From Dipteronia dyeriana (lineage: Eukaryota; Streptophyta; Magnoliopsida; Sapindales; Sapindaceae), in the NCBI GenBank assembly GCA_032871835.1, contig CM065300.1:8017768-8081767 (forward strand): a DNA stretch of 64,000 nt. The letters run 5' to 3'. The notes under the pieces were generated by a model. The model made no database searches. It saw only the letters and a list, made by a program, of their open reading frames with translations, and was not told the origin of the DNA. The position numbers and the translations under genes were made by a program. This document shows, piece after piece, positions 12,928-24,145 of the stretch. Each line of letters begins with the position of its first letter. The stretch's first letter is position 1.

Positions 12928-13751
12928 TTAAAAGCGCACAAGAATCTTATCGATATATGATGTCTGAGACAATGCTATGAGTTTGTTCTTACGATCCCTT
13001 TTAAGTTGGATCCTTAGAATATAACTCATCTCTCCCAAATCTTTCATTTGGAATTGGTTAGCCATCCAGCCCTTTACATCAGACAACACTCCCACATCAT
13101 TCCCAATGAGTAGGATATCATCCACGTATAAGACCAAGAAAACTACTTTCTTATCAATGATACGCCTATAGACACAATGCTCATCAACGTTCTGCTCGAA
13201 GCCATAGGTTTTGATCACATCATCAAACCTAATGTTCCAAGATCTAGATGCTTGCATAAGTCCATAGATGTACCTTTACAGCTTGCAAACCTTTTGCTCT
13301 TGATTTGGAGACACGAATCCCTCTGGTTGCATCAAATAGATGCTCTCATCAAGATTGACATTCAAGAATGCAGTCTTGACGTCCATTTGCCAAATTTCAT
13401 AATCGAAATAGGCAGCAATGGATAAGAGAATCCTAATAGACTTAAACATGGCTACCGGCGAGAAGGTCTCTTCATAATCGACCTCTCTTTCTGGGTATAA
13501 CCCTTGGCCACTAGCCTTGCCTTGAAGGTCTCTACCTTCACGTCTACTCATCTCTTTCTCTTGTAGATCCACATACACACTAAAGGTTTTACCCAATCCG
13601 GTAAGTCTACAAGATCCCGGACTGAGTTAGAGTACATGGACTCCATCTCGAGATTCATGGCTTTAAGCCATTCCTCTTTATCAGGATCTTCCATTGCATT
13701 CTTAAATGTCAATGGATCAACAACACTATCAGCAGAGACCTTGTCCCTCAC
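12928..13751 (-). pseudogene. Copia-2 reverse transcriptase
   Basis: Three overlapping minus-strand frames carry the RT: an N-terminal block with WLKAMNLEMESM (13548-13751), then YEETFSPVAMFKSIRILLSI and QMDVKTAFLNVNL (13276-13596), then the catalytic box FLVLYVDDILLIGND (12928-13257). The YVDD box is intact, unlike that of Copia-1, but at least two frameshifts break the protein. Confidence 0.9.
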
Positions 13752-15100
13752 CTATACCTAAATAACGTTCAAGTTGTCTCACAACCTTCTCACTACGTCT
13801 AGGTGGTAGTGTATCCTGATCAGGAACCATCTGACTCTCAGATGTTTGTGGATCAACAACTCTTGTTGATAAAGCACTAGTCTCACCAGGCTCTAACTCA
13901 TGCAATACAATTTTAGAATGTGGTTTATGGTCACTAATATAACTGTCCTCAAGAAACGTTACATTTGTCGATACAAATACTTTGTTATCTTCGGGACTAT
14001 AGAAGTGTCCACATCTGGTCTCCTTGGAGTATCCTACAAATAGGCAGACCACAGACTTGGAGTCTAGCTTTCCATTTCTGTTCTTCAGCATGTGTGCTGG
14101 ACACCCCCATATACGAAAATGTCGCAAACTAGCTTTACGACCATTTCACAACTCTAGGGGAGTCTTAGAAACAGATTTGGATGGCACTACATTCAAAATG
14201 TATGCCGCTATATGTAACGCATATCCCCAGAAGGAATTTGGTAATGATGAGAAACTAATCATAGATCTCACAATTTCCATTAGGGTTATATTTCTCCTCC
14301 CCGCTACACCATTTTACTGAGGTATACCGGGAGCTGTGAGTTGGGAAACTATCCCATGCTCGACCATAAATTCTTAAAACTCTTGGTTAAGGTACTCACC
14401 TCCACGATCCGATCGCAGTGGCTTGATAGTTCTACCTAATTGATTCTCAACTTCAGCTCGAAATTCTTTGAACATTTCAAATGTTTTCGACTTCCGTTGC
14501 ATTAGGTAGACATATCCGTATCTTGAGTAGTCATCTATGAAGGTGACATAATACTCATAACCAACCCTAGCTTTAACATTCATCAATCCGCAGACGTCTG
14601 TATGTATAAGCTCTAGCGGTTCTTTAGCTCTAAGCCCTTTTCCAGTAAAAGATCTCTTAGTCATCTTACTTTCCAGACAAGATTCGCAGACAGGTAAGGT
14701 GCCAACCTTTAACTCACTTAAATGTCCGTTTTTTACTAGTCTGTCTATCAGGTCAAGGTTGATATGACCAAACCTTAGATGCCAGAGATACGTGTCATTA
14801 TCTGGAGAAATCTTATGTCGTTTAGTTTTTGGTTTTTCAACCTTAAACATTTCGGTGTTGAGCAGTGTAGTATGTATTAACGGTCTTAACACATACAAAT
14901 TGTTTTCATTAATTCCTGAACAAATATTCAGATCATTCTTTCCAATAATAACAGACTTATTATTAAAAGAAACAAAATATTTTTGTTATAACAATTTAGA
15001 AACAGAAATCAAATTCCGTGTAAATCCAGGAATATGAAATACATTGTCCAACAATATATAATTATTACAAAAATGTAATCTAATTATGCTCACTGCTCGT
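13752..15100 (-). pseudogene. Copia-2 integrase
   Basis: The 14374-14898 frame has the pre-integrase zinc-binding block (WHLRFGH...CESCLESKMTKR), then the core with HTDVCG (first Asp) and RSDRGGEY (second Asp). The stretch 14130-14373 should hold the catalytic Glu but is broken by stops. 13729-14127 holds the C-terminal part with GCPAHMLKNRNGKLDSKS and VCLFVGYSKETRCGHFY. The enzyme would insert element DNA into the chromosome. Multiple stops make this copy dead. Confidence 0.88.
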
Positions 15101-15512
15101 GCCGACACGACATTCTCTGACCCCACACGCATTGAGAAGGCTTGCTCCTCTAGCTGTGTCCAAGAATCAGTCTATTGTAAAGAAGAACAAACATGGTTAG
15201 TGGCTCCCGAATCAACTATCCAGGGTGAAGAATAATCTTCTACTAAACACTACTCAAGAACAAGTAAATCATATTTACTTTTCTTGGACTTCTTCTTGCT
15301 TTGAGCTTTCTTAGGATTGGGCTTATCCTTCGCTTGTATGCCTCTCGAACAATTCGTGTGGCATTGGCAGCAGGCGCTAAAGGACATTCCTCCGTAAGCA
15401 CAAACTTGAGGTCTTTGGTGACCAATATTGCATTAATGTTAAGTTTCCACTAAGTGTAGTTATCACCAGTTAACTTATCGTTTGCGAGAATTTGAAGTAA
15501 TGCAGAAGACAT
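15101..15512 (-). pseudogene. Copia-2 gag remnant joined to protease start
   Basis: Gag starts at the ATG at 15512 (MSSALLQILANDKLTGDNYT). A TAG stop follows where a lysine codon is expected, then 15243-15425 runs through a TEECPLAPAANATRIVREAY segment. The reading then jumps into the lysine-rich linker (KKAQSKKKSKK) and the protease motif WIVDSGATNHVCSS (about 15180-15215). Almost the whole gag body, including any zinc knuckle, is missing, so this is an internal deletion. Confidence 0.75.
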
Positions 15513-16893
15513 TATTGCTGAAATAAATAAAACATTCATTCAGTCATTTATTTAAAACAAGTGCGAGTGCTTTGACATAAATTTAAACATGATGCATGAA
15601 CATGTTTAACGAACTAGAACTACCCTAAAACTAGTTACTATACCACGACAATCCAACATACCACAAAGAAGTGCCGCCTTAGGATCGGTCAAGTCTTTGC
15701 ATGTTTGACCGAGACATTCTCAATCAAATGATACTCTAGAATAACTTTAATTTCATATCATTCAACCATCGTTCATTCAGTCAGGTTTTTAATTAACAAA
15801 CTTAATCAAAACCTTCGTGAGTGTAACCTACCATTTCAGATCTCACGAGCTTAACTCGAGAATTGCCGCCTTAGGGTCGGTCAATCCCGAAATACCCTCA
15901 GAAATCCTATCCGTTAGGAAGTCAACATTGGTATTGAACTTTGTGGAAACCCTCCTTAGGGAGGACGAAAGGAAAGCCGTCACGATGCCCCACTCGGATC
16001 TCACGGTGTTGAACTAATGATGGAGACTGCGGGATATATATGTCATATATCCCTCTCCCACTCACTATTTTAAAATTAGGGTTTTCTATTAACCGTTAAT
16101 GCACCTAGATTCTAAAGGATTAAACGACTAACTTTAATCAAGTTATCTAGCGCATTAACTAATTAGAAACAAATTCTAATTAACTAATAAATTATTAATG
16201 ATTTTTAACAATTAAAAATCTAATCTATTAGTGAATAATCTAAGCTTTTGTAAACTATTTACTAAGGTCAGATTATTATGTTAGTGTTTACCAAATTTTA
16301 ACTATTAAAACTCTAACACTTTATTCGGTTCATTTATTATTAGGTAATTAATCATATTAATCCTAATTACAATAAATGACCCTATTAATCTAACTTATTA
16401 AACTCTTTAATAACTAGATTAATATTAATGAGATTTACCAAGTTTTCTAACCATTAAAAACTAATCTCATTATTCATAGCCAATTTATGTATATTGCCCA
16501 TTTTAATTACATTAAAAAAAATACATAAAATATCAGGCTATAATTCATGTATGACATATCAAATATATTTGTGTAGGCACATCTAATCTAAATGGCATAC
16601 GTATGCATGACAATGCTTTTATCATCACATAATATATAACATACATGAATTGACTGAGTACTGTGGATTATTGAACCTAAACAATTGGAATCTAAAATTA
16701 CAAAAAAATCCCAAGGCATTCATTGGTCTTCTTGTAATTTTCGAGTCTTCCAGTCTCTTCAGGTCACTCCGATTCATCTCATAAATTCGAAACGGGAAAT
16801 CTGCACGGAACGCACTAGGCAACACTTGCCAACGGAACCGTGCGTGAACAGTACCACGTGAACAGTACCACGTGAACAGTGCCGGTAAATAGT

Positions 16894-16928
<35 letters not shown>

Positions 16929-17251
16929 TGAACAGTACGGTGAACAGTGTCGGTGAACAATACCGCTGTCGTGCGTGTTTCCAATTCTTCGTTTACATGT
17001 TACATTTTTTTTAATTTTACAATACAATAATAGTAAAATAAAAATATAGTAATATATATATATATATATATATACACCCCATAAACCCAAAATCCACTGT
17101 ACCATAAAAATTTACGATCAACAATGTCTAAATTAAACAATTTAATTATAAACATTCATACAATCATAAAGATGGTGCCTACACGTTCATACATATAGGG
17201 GCATCGAAAACAATTTTCTGTTCCAAAAAATAAATTGGCTCTGATACCAAT
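15513..17251 (-). other. Copia-2 untranslated leader
   Basis: This 1.7-kb stretch between the 5' LTR and the gag start has no convincing reading frame. It contains a 33-base C run (16895-16927) flanked by repeats of GTGAACAGTAC, a TA run near 17052-17072, and the primer-binding site next to the LTR. The open frames around the C run encode only poly-glycine and are not genes. Confidence 0.75.
16895..16927. repeat. Poly-C homopolymer (33 bases)
   Basis: An uninterrupted run of 33 C bases inside the Copia-2 leader, bordered on both sides by GTGAACAGTAC-like units. Its length may be an assembly estimate. Confidence 0.9.
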
Positions 17252-17918
17252 TGTTGATACCCCGTTCACCGTTTACGCAGCGGAACTAGATTTTAAATTT
17301 TTTAATACAGATCACAATATGTATCTGTGACCAGTGAACTTAGGATCGTAATTATTTTTTAGAACTAATACATATAATATGTAAACACATGAAATTGTAA
17401 TCGATATAATCAGAAGAACATACCAACGTTTGGAGGCTCTTTCACTTTACGATGTGCTCCTGTCTGAAATACTATGTGCTTCTGTCTGAACCACTCGATC
17501 TTCCTCGCTATCTCCCGGATCTGGTAACTATGTGTGGGTGCGTCACGGTCTCAGGAACTTGAAAGGAGGATGTAGAGAAATACGTGAAGAAACTCTTTCT
17601 TCTCAATTTTGTTGTATTGATCTAATGCACAAATGAATTGCATCTCATGCAAAAAATTATGTTTTTTCTTTTTCTTTTTACGTGTGTAATAGATACACAC
17701 AAAAAAATCTTAAAAAAAATCACCAATTTCCTTAAAACACGCCTATCAGAAATATATATATCACTTTTTTTTTATGCCACTCGCCTGTTACTTTTTCAAA
17801 GTCTAAAACAAACAAAAAAACAACAACCCTTTTACAGTGTATATATTTATATATTGCACACGATTCAACTTGCGTTATATATATTTATAAAACTTATATA
17901 TCACGTACAAACACTTTT

Positions 17919-17987
<69 letters not shown>

Positions 17988-19605
17988 TAACAACCCTTTT
18001 ACAGTATATATATTTGTATATTGCACACGATTCAACTTGCGTTATATATATATATATATATCATATACAAACACTTATATACGTGTACATACCAATTTTC
18101 ATATATATATATATATATATATATTTATAAAACTTATATATCACATACAAATATCATTGTTTGTATCCTATACAAACACTTATATATGTGTACACACCAA
18201 TTTTCATCCAATGCAATCTCTTGCGTTATAATTGATATATATCTTTTAATTATTCTTTTAAAATATATCTAATATATTAAAAGTGATAATAAGTATTTTA
18301 AATTTAAACTTAAATTCAAATATTTAGATAAATGATTTAGTAAAATAAAATAATCCTATTATTTTATCTTCACCTAAATCCATATATCAACTAACACCCT
18401 CCAATCAATAGTTAATTAATAATTCATAATTATCAATATAATTAAATAATCTAATTATCTAATTAATTTAACTATTAACAATCATTAATTAAATAATATC
18501 ATTATTCAATTAATTCCCGAATATATACGTGTCACTTTTGTAACACAATTAATTGGACAATTCAATTAATTAACCGTGATCCTTGTTACCTAAATCCACC
18601 GGGCTAGCAAGGGGACCTAATGAACCCACAATATTTTGAGCTCCAATAATCCTCAGAATCATTAATTAAACTCTTTAATTAATATTCCTTAATTATTAAC
18701 TCCGGTGTTATTCCACTAAAAACCCGAAGCTGCACTTTCTCAACTGCAAACGCTTTTACACAGACCGATACAACTCGGTGTCCATTGATATAGCTATTAC
18801 ACATGGTGTGATCCTCCACAGTAGTTCATAATTAGAGTTGGGTCATAATATCCGTTATACCCCTCTAATTACATATATCCTTTAAGTACCGTTGATTCTA
18901 TAATGAACAATAAATCATATTTCCTTACGGAATTAGGAGAGCACTCATATTGTCTAAGCCTCGAATAAACCCTTAAGAGAACTACCATCTACTTCTCACA
19001 AAAATGAGTGGATTTCACTATTGTGTACAAACCTTCCCACCCACAAGCCAAACCGTAATCCCAACATACGGAGTATATTGATCAGGAAATGCATCTGACC
19101 TCACCCACGGTATATCAAAGACTACGATTTAATCTGAATGAGTCGATAAGACACTCAGGATTAAAATCACCCACATATAGCCATCATTAGTTGATATATA
19201 TGAATCTCATCGGTAAACGGATCTTGGTGAGAGATTCATATAGATCATGGCCCAGTCCTATATGATCACATCATACAAGGTGCCTCCATTCTCATATCTC
19301 CATATGATTGATTCAGGATAGAATCACCGTACAATACAGAATAAACCGCAACTATAAATTAACCATAAATAAAGTATCTAGCTTTATTTGCTATATATGG
19401 ACTCTTTAGATTGCACGTCTCTTACTATATTCATCCGTATATGACACTCATATACACAGTTCGAGATTACATCCGGCAATCTTGGATGTTAAATATATGC
19501 ACAAGTTATAAAATAAACAACACAACAAGAATGAATTGAACTTTTCCTTTTATTTATTTCTTAAATCCATTTACAAATTACATCTTTAGGGCATAAACCC
19601 TAACA
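17252..19605 (-). repeat. Copia-2 5' LTR
   Basis: A 2354-bp LTR, about 210 bp longer than its partner. The extra length comes from a 49-bp TA run (17934-17982) and a partial tandem copy of the segment beginning AACAACCCTTTTACAG (about 17820 and 17988). No real gene lies here; the 197-codon frame at 17638-18231 is low-complexity translation of the TA tracts. Confidence 0.92.
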
Positions 19606-19610
19606 CACAC

Positions 19611-20349
19611 TCCCCCCAAAATTGGGTAGGGACTTGAGCTTGAAATTTCAAAGCTCGAGCCACCTATAAAATGTGACAATGTTTACGTTCCACAACCCCA
19701 TTTTGTTAAGGCGTGTAAACGCAAGAATGTTGGAAAATGACACCATGATCTTGAAAAAAGGAACGCAGAGAGGTAAATTCTCCACCGTTGTCACTTTGAA
19801 TTTTTTTTATGTGAAACTCAAACTGAGTTTGATCAAAACTGAATTTTGTTCTTAAAAGTGATTGTGCTTCATTTTTATGTCGCATTAAAAATATCCATGT
19901 GAAACGCGTAAAATCATCCACAATAGTAAGAAAATAATAAGCACCAGAAAGAGAAGGGTGTCAATAATTAGTTCAAAAGGTTTTATTGAAGAAATTACAC
20001 TGGGACTGAAAGGTATACGACTCTGCTTGGCCAAAGAACATACAGGACAAGCATTATTTGACTGAACCGAAAAATTTAAAAAATTCTTGGCAATGAAACG
20101 AGGAGATGATGCATGGCCTAAGCAATTATGTCAGAGATCTGTGGATGAGATGGTGAGATTGCAGGTCGGTTGTTTTGTGGGTGAGGATGAGGTATTTACT
20201 GAATTCTTCGTCGCAAGTGACGCAAAATAATATAGACCGTCGCGTTGTTTACCCAAACCAATCATCCTCCTCGTAGCCAGATCCTGCAAAATTCACCAAT
20301 AAGGGAAAAACATTATTGAACAATTCAGGTCTCTCGTTAGACGACTAAC
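19611..20349 (-). pseudogene. Copia-1 pol: integrase core
   Basis: The minus strand encodes MDDFTRFTWIFLMRHKNEA (first catalytic Asp) and IQSDNGGEFTSL (second Asp), with VVERKH (catalytic Glu) at about 19690, so the D,D-35-E triad can still be read. A stop follows the YTP motif near 19706, and the upstream pre-integrase zinc region (19925-20340) is interrupted by several stops. The downstream end is cut at 19610 by Copia-2 and continues below 9984. Confidence 0.88.
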
Positions 20350-20595
20350 TTATATCAAATCAACTTTGAAAGTAGGAACACATAGCACATTATGCAGATA
20401 ATAGACAGAGTTCAGAGGCAACGATCCTTTTGCTACAATATTAGCTTTATCTCCGCTACGTAACAATACAGGAGGTAACGAGCAATTTTTATTTTTACGG
20501 AAAAATAATTTAGATGAAGAAGAAATATGATCTGTCGCCCCGCTATCAATGATCCAATTGCGGGAAGCGATTTTAGACAAACCTGGCTTGGTCAC
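20350..20595 (-). pseudogene. Copia-1 aspartic protease
   Basis: A single minus-strand frame has NWIIDSGATDHISSSSKLFF, where DSGA is the active-site triplet of retrotransposon proteases, followed by YYLHNVLCVPTFKVDLI, the usual C-terminal strand. It would cut the Gag-Pol polyprotein. It is in the same frame as gag but separated by a TAG stop near 20605. Confidence 0.88.
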
Positions 20596-20604
20596 AACAT
20601 TGAC

Positions 20605-21750
20605 CTAAGAGATAGAATCGTCATTTTTTCTAAAAAGTGACAAAAGTTGTTTCAACTGTTCCTCTGAAATCCCAACAACTTGGCTGTTATCAATCTTAGA
20701 AGACCCCTCGACAACATTATTCACTGTAGGCCTAGTTTTGTTGATGAATCCTCTTGGGCCTGAGTTAAATTTGGCCTTTGGATGGCCCACTGGATATCCA
20801 TTCAACTCATAACAGGTCTAGACCCAATGTCCCATTTCTCCATAGTGTGATCAATTGGGTCGTCCTCTTCCTGCGCCTACACCAGGTCGACGTTTGTCTT
20901 GCCTGAAGTTTTCCAGTTGCCTCTCTTGCGATCGTGATTCTTGTGATCCATATAGACGGTTGGATCGCTCATAACTGACTGGATTGGGTTTGCTTCGAAC
21001 CGCCATAGCTGCACTGATGGTAGAGTCATTTGCAGCATGTGTTGAACTCAGGAGGCGTTGTTTTTCTTCTTGAGAAACAGAGGAATATGCCTGCCGAACT
21101 GAAGGGAGTGGATTCATCAGCAGAATCTGTCCGCGAATAGCACTGTAAGAGTCATTCAGTCCCATCAGAAATTGCATCAGTTTTTGCTGATCTTGTTGTG
21201 CCCCATGGATAACATCATTGTAGGAAGTTAATTCATCCCACAGACCTTTCAATTTTGTGTAGTAGATAGAAACCGAGAGTTGTTATTGTCTAAGATAATC
21301 AATATCTCGCTGAATCTCTAAGATGCGAGGTGCATTGCTTTGAGAGAATCGTTCACGAAGATCTTCCCAAACTTCATGAGCAGTAGAATAATAAATCACA
21401 CTATCTGAAATTTCCGGAGTGAGAGCGTTGACGATCCAGGAATGGACCATATCATTACACCGAGACCAAGTCGTATAACCTTCGAGATCAGTTTCTTCTG
21501 AAGAAGCTTTGATTGAATTATTGACAAAGCCTAGTTTATTTTTGGAATTTAAGGCCAAAGTCATAGCCCTTTTCCAGGTAGAATAATTGTCTCCGTTCAA
21601 AGGTTTGGAAACCAAAACCAACCCCGGATGATCTGAATGATGAGTGAAGTAGGGATTTGAGATATTTGCCTTTGAAAGATCTGCAAAAGTGGTAGGAACG
21701 ACAATCTCCTTGCCTGTGTCAATTGTTGGTGGTGCTTCATCGTTGGACAT
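20605..21750 (-). pseudogene. Copia-1 gag
   Basis: Gag begins at the ATG at 21750 (MSNDEAPPTIDTGKEIVV). It has the NGDNYSTWKRAMTLAL block and the helical gag domain through YTKLKGLWDELTSYNDVIHG. A TAA stop at about 21283 interrupts it, but the frame continues to 20851. In the zinc-knuckle segment the first Cys is a TGA stop, the second is Tyr, and a third codon is TAG, so the CCHC motif is destroyed. The frame ends near 20605. It would form the virus-like particle. Earlier start codons in the frame lie inside the LTR and leader and were ignored. Confidence 0.88.
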
Positions 21751-21834
21751 GATGGCTAAAAAAAAATACTGCACGATTGACTTGAGTGCAGCGATGAGCA
21801 GCGATGAATCAAGATGAATCAGGATCTCAACTAT

Positions 21835-21846
21835 GCTCTGATACCA
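21835..21846 (-). other. Copia-1 primer-binding site
   Basis: On the minus strand it reads TGGTATCAGAGC, complementary to the 3' end of plant initiator tRNA-Met, directly next to the 5' LTR. Confidence 0.92.
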
Positions 21847-22067
21847 TGAAAATATGAAAGAGAGATATAATTTGCTAGATAGATTATTATTGATATCAGG
21901 TCGTGTATTTGTACAGCAATAAGAATACAAATCATTCCTACAAGTCAGGAACAAGAAACTACATTACAAGGTGTCTAGTTACAAGTTAGGCATTACAATA
22001 GGAAAGATAATATACTCTGATTATCTATTACTAAATACAGAAAATATTTAAGTTCAACTTCCTAACA
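21847..22067 (-). repeat. Copia-1 5' LTR
   Basis: A 221-bp LTR with intact TG/CA ends, followed by the GAAGG target copy (22068-22072) and the interrupted GNAT coding sequence. Confidence 0.95.
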
Positions 22068-22086
22068 GAAGGATCCTTCATTGATA
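22068..22086 (+). pseudogene. GNAT plus copy of left pair, short resumed 5' stub
   Basis: After the GAAGG target copy the sequence continues as in the paralogue at 40202-40220 (GAAGGATCCTTCATTGAT, with one change), then diverges. Codons equivalent to 40221-40390 of that paralogue are missing. Confidence 0.7.
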
Positions 22087-22835
22087 AGTAATAGATAAAC
22101 ATAGAAATTATTATTCATCATATATTGGATGCATGTAATAGATAAGTAATAAGTTCATGCCTGCCAAGTCCTATATATATTGAATGATCAAGCAGCTTCT
22201 ACATACATATTATAAATAGGCAGTTTATATTGAACCATTGAAGGAGAAGAAAAACAAATTTGCAACCCGTAACAGTCAAAAGTCGAAACTGATCTGTGGT
22301 GTCTTTAATCTATTGCAAACTTGAACAATTTATTAAAGAGACAAGATACAACCTTTGAAGCTTTGTCTAGTTGAAACAGATCGGACGAGCTGAAGGGTTG
22401 TCTAGTTGAAGCTTGGGCTGGAGTCGAAGAATATCAGATCAGACGACGGGACGAGCATATCGGACAACGGGATAAGCAGTCGGATGTGAGTGAAACAAAA
22501 AGAAGAGAAATTGACAAACCTTGGACGAGCAGATCAGAATATCAGATGTTGAGGAACGAATATCAGTTGAGACGAGCATATCAGATGTTGAGCAAATCAG
22601 ATGTTGAGAAGTCAGAAAACACTAGTCGGCTGCGTAAGAGAAAGAAGTAAAAGAAAAGTTGAAACTTTTTTTGTTACTTATATAGCCGGTTTATTCGGTT
22701 CACAATCCGGTTTGAATCGAAAACTTTTCGGTTTTCAACATTTTAATCTGGTTTAAATCGAAGTGACTCTATGAACTGAACCGAATACCTTTTTTTTTTT
22801 GTTCGGTTCAATTCGTAACTTAGTGTCCATCCCTA
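22087..22835. other. Unassigned segment replacing the GNAT mid-5' region
   Basis: About 750 bp with no homology to the paralogues replaces roughly 170 bp of GNAT coding sequence. The right end reads TTAGTGTCCATCCCTA next to the resumed gene, resembling the end of the short hAT-like elements at 35033-35371 and 51904-53199. Nearby it has the same GGTTCGGTTC-type subterminal motifs. No matching left end was found, so it may be a truncated hAT element or a rearranged filler. Degenerate GACGAGCATATCGGAC-like repeats occur at 22380-22600. No gene is seen. Confidence 0.5.
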
Positions 22836-23162
22836 GATAACATGCCTGTTGGCTATATTCTAGTGACGTCGAATTCGGGCAGTGGTGATAGATGCAGAGG
22901 TGAACTGGGTTATGTTCTGGCCTATACTGGGGCAAGGGGATTGGTCACAGGCTGTGAAAGTGGTAGCCGGGACGATATTCGATGAATTGCCTCATTTGGA
23001 GAGGCTTGAGGCTTGGTATATGTTGAAAACGTGGCCTCACAGAGAGTTCTGGAGAAGGCTGGATTCAGGAGAGAAGGTGTTCTGAGAAAGTATATGATTA
23101 TGAAGGGAAGCACTAGAGAAATGGTCATTCTCAGTCTTCTTAGCACTGATTCTAAAACGTGA
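22836..23162 (+). pseudogene. GNAT plus copy of left pair, C-terminal part
   Basis: Homology to 40390-40634 resumes at GATAACATGCCTGTTGG. It encodes the GYIL block, RCRGELGYVL, the acetyl-CoA loop and the VLEKAGFRREGVLRKYMI tail, then a TGA at 23160-23162. Small deletions near 22918 (the TTTAAGTACTGG stretch is shortened) and 23012 break the frame. This copy keeps the C-terminal end that the paralogue at 40197 has lost. Together with 592-597 and 22068-22086 it is one gene broken by Copia-1 and by the segment at 22087-22835. Confidence 0.85.
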
Positions 23163-23584
23163 TCATCATGTGTAAACATCAATATTTTTCTTGAATGTAT
23201 GAAAAAATATATACCCAAATTAATGTAATTTCCGTTCTCTTTTATTCTTACTTGATTTCATCAAATTGTGCAAGATTATGTTAAATTGAACCTAATTTTC
23301 TCAAAAGTAGTCATAAATCACAACATGGTCATTAGGAAGACTTGATAGTGTTTACGGTCAATGTTGGAGGACCTTTTTTTCAGACTTGGTCAAAACTTTG
23401 AAGTGGTCAACCAGGGCAGCCATAACCTTCTTGCCCACCACTCAAAGAAATGAAAAATTGACCCACAACACTAGTATATTATAATTCACAGCTTCTAGCT
23501 AGTTCCAAACAAATTCTTATCCTCATCATCTTAGATCTATATATTCTCCGATATATAATAATTTCCTGTAAAGCTAAATTTTTT

Positions 23585-24145
23585 ATGGAGGATCTATCTT
23601 TGCAATCAAAAGTAAAAGAAAGCAGAGATGATGAATTCTCTAGTATCTCTCTTCGACCGTTGGATCTGTCAGACATAGATCATTTCATGGTGTGGGCTAC
23701 TGATGAGAAAGTGACTCGTTTCTGCGCAGGGGAGCCTTACACCAGCAAAGAGAAAGGCCTGGACTTCATCAAGAACAAAGTTTTGCCCCACCCTTGGTTC
23801 AAAGCAATCTGTCTTGGCAACAGGCCGATTGGTATTATTTCAGTGTCAGAAAATTCAGGAATTAAAAGATGTAGAGGTGAACTTGGATATCTTTTGGCAT
23901 CCAAGTACTGGGGCAAAGGGATTGCTACCAGGGCTGTGAAGATGGTGGCCGAGACTATATTTGATGAGTGGCCTCATTTGGAGAGACTTGAGGCTCTGGT
24001 GGATGTTGAAAATGTGAGATCACAGAAGGTGCTGCAAAAAGCTGGATTCTTGAGAGAAGGTGTTCTGAGAAAGTATTTGATTCAATTGGGGAAAGCCAGG
24101 GACATGGTCATGTTCAGTCTGCTCTCTACTGACCCCAGAATCTGA
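23585..24145 (+). CDS. GNAT family N-acetyltransferase, RimJ/RimL-like, intact
   Basis: A complete 186-residue frame and the only intact host gene seen. It should transfer an acetyl group from acetyl-CoA to an amine; the substrate is unknown. Residues 20-35 (SISLRPLDLSDIDHFM) match the usual start of the Acetyltransf_3 fold. Residues 95-120 (RCRGELGYLLASKYWGKGIA) form motif A, with GKG in the pyrophosphate loop. Residues 141-160 (VENVRSQKVLQKAGFLREGV) form motif B, and the tail MVMFSLLS is the last strand. No signal peptide or membrane segment is seen, so it is probably cytosolic or nuclear. The ATG at 23585 is the first in frame. The 422 bp upstream of it (23163-23584) are AT-rich and may hold its promoter. 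The nearest relatives are its broken neighbours. Confidence 0.9.
   Translation: MEDLSLQSKVKESRDDEFSSISLRPLDLSDIDHFMVWATDEKVTRFCAGEPYTSKEKGLDFIKNKVLPHPWFKAICLGNRPIGIISVSENSGIKRCRGELGYLLASKYWGKGIATRAVKMVAETIFDEWPHLERLEALVDVENVRSQKVLQKAGFLREGVLRKYLIQLGKARDMVMFSLLSTDPRI

Larger units (their letters stand above)
9985..19605 (-). mobile_element. Copia-2, nested Ty1/Copia LTR retrotransposon
   Basis: A minus-strand element nested in the Copia-1 integrase region. LTRs are 9985-12128 and 17252-19605, both opening TGTTGATACCCC and closing with CCCCAACA or CCCTAACA. The flanking 5-mers are CAAAC (9980-9984) and CACAC (19606-19610), one mismatch apart. The primer site GCTCTGATACCA (about 17238-17249 on the plus strand) matches initiator tRNA-Met. 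Its pol order is protease, integrase, RT, RNase H. Most of gag is deleted, so it is not autonomous. Confidence 0.92.
598..22067 (-). mobile_element. Copia-1, Ty1/Copia LTR retrotransposon with two nested elements
   Basis: A full element on the minus strand, bounded by 221-bp LTRs (598-818 and 21847-22067) and a perfect 5-bp target duplication GAAGG (593-597 and 22068-22072). The ends read TG...CA, except that the left LTR has TA for CA. A primer-binding site complementary to initiator tRNA-Met lies inside the right LTR, and a polypurine tract lies inside the left one. Domain order on the minus strand is gag, protease, integrase, reverse transcriptase, RNase H, the order that defines Ty1/Copia. 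Removing the nested elements at 2491-9265 and 9985-19605 leaves about 5064 bp, a normal size. In-frame stops in gag and pol and a changed RT motif mean it is not autonomous. The two LTRs differ at three positions by eye. Confidence 0.95.

Noticed and set aside
17638..18231. Long plus-strand open frame (197 codons) rich in Tyr and Ile
   Set aside because: It translates TA-microsatellite inside a Copia LTR. It has no domain, and the same frame is not open in the partner LTR.
22753..23218. Minus-strand open frames across the GNAT fragment
   Set aside because: They are antisense shadows of the plus-strand GNAT coding sequence, which has clear domain motifs.
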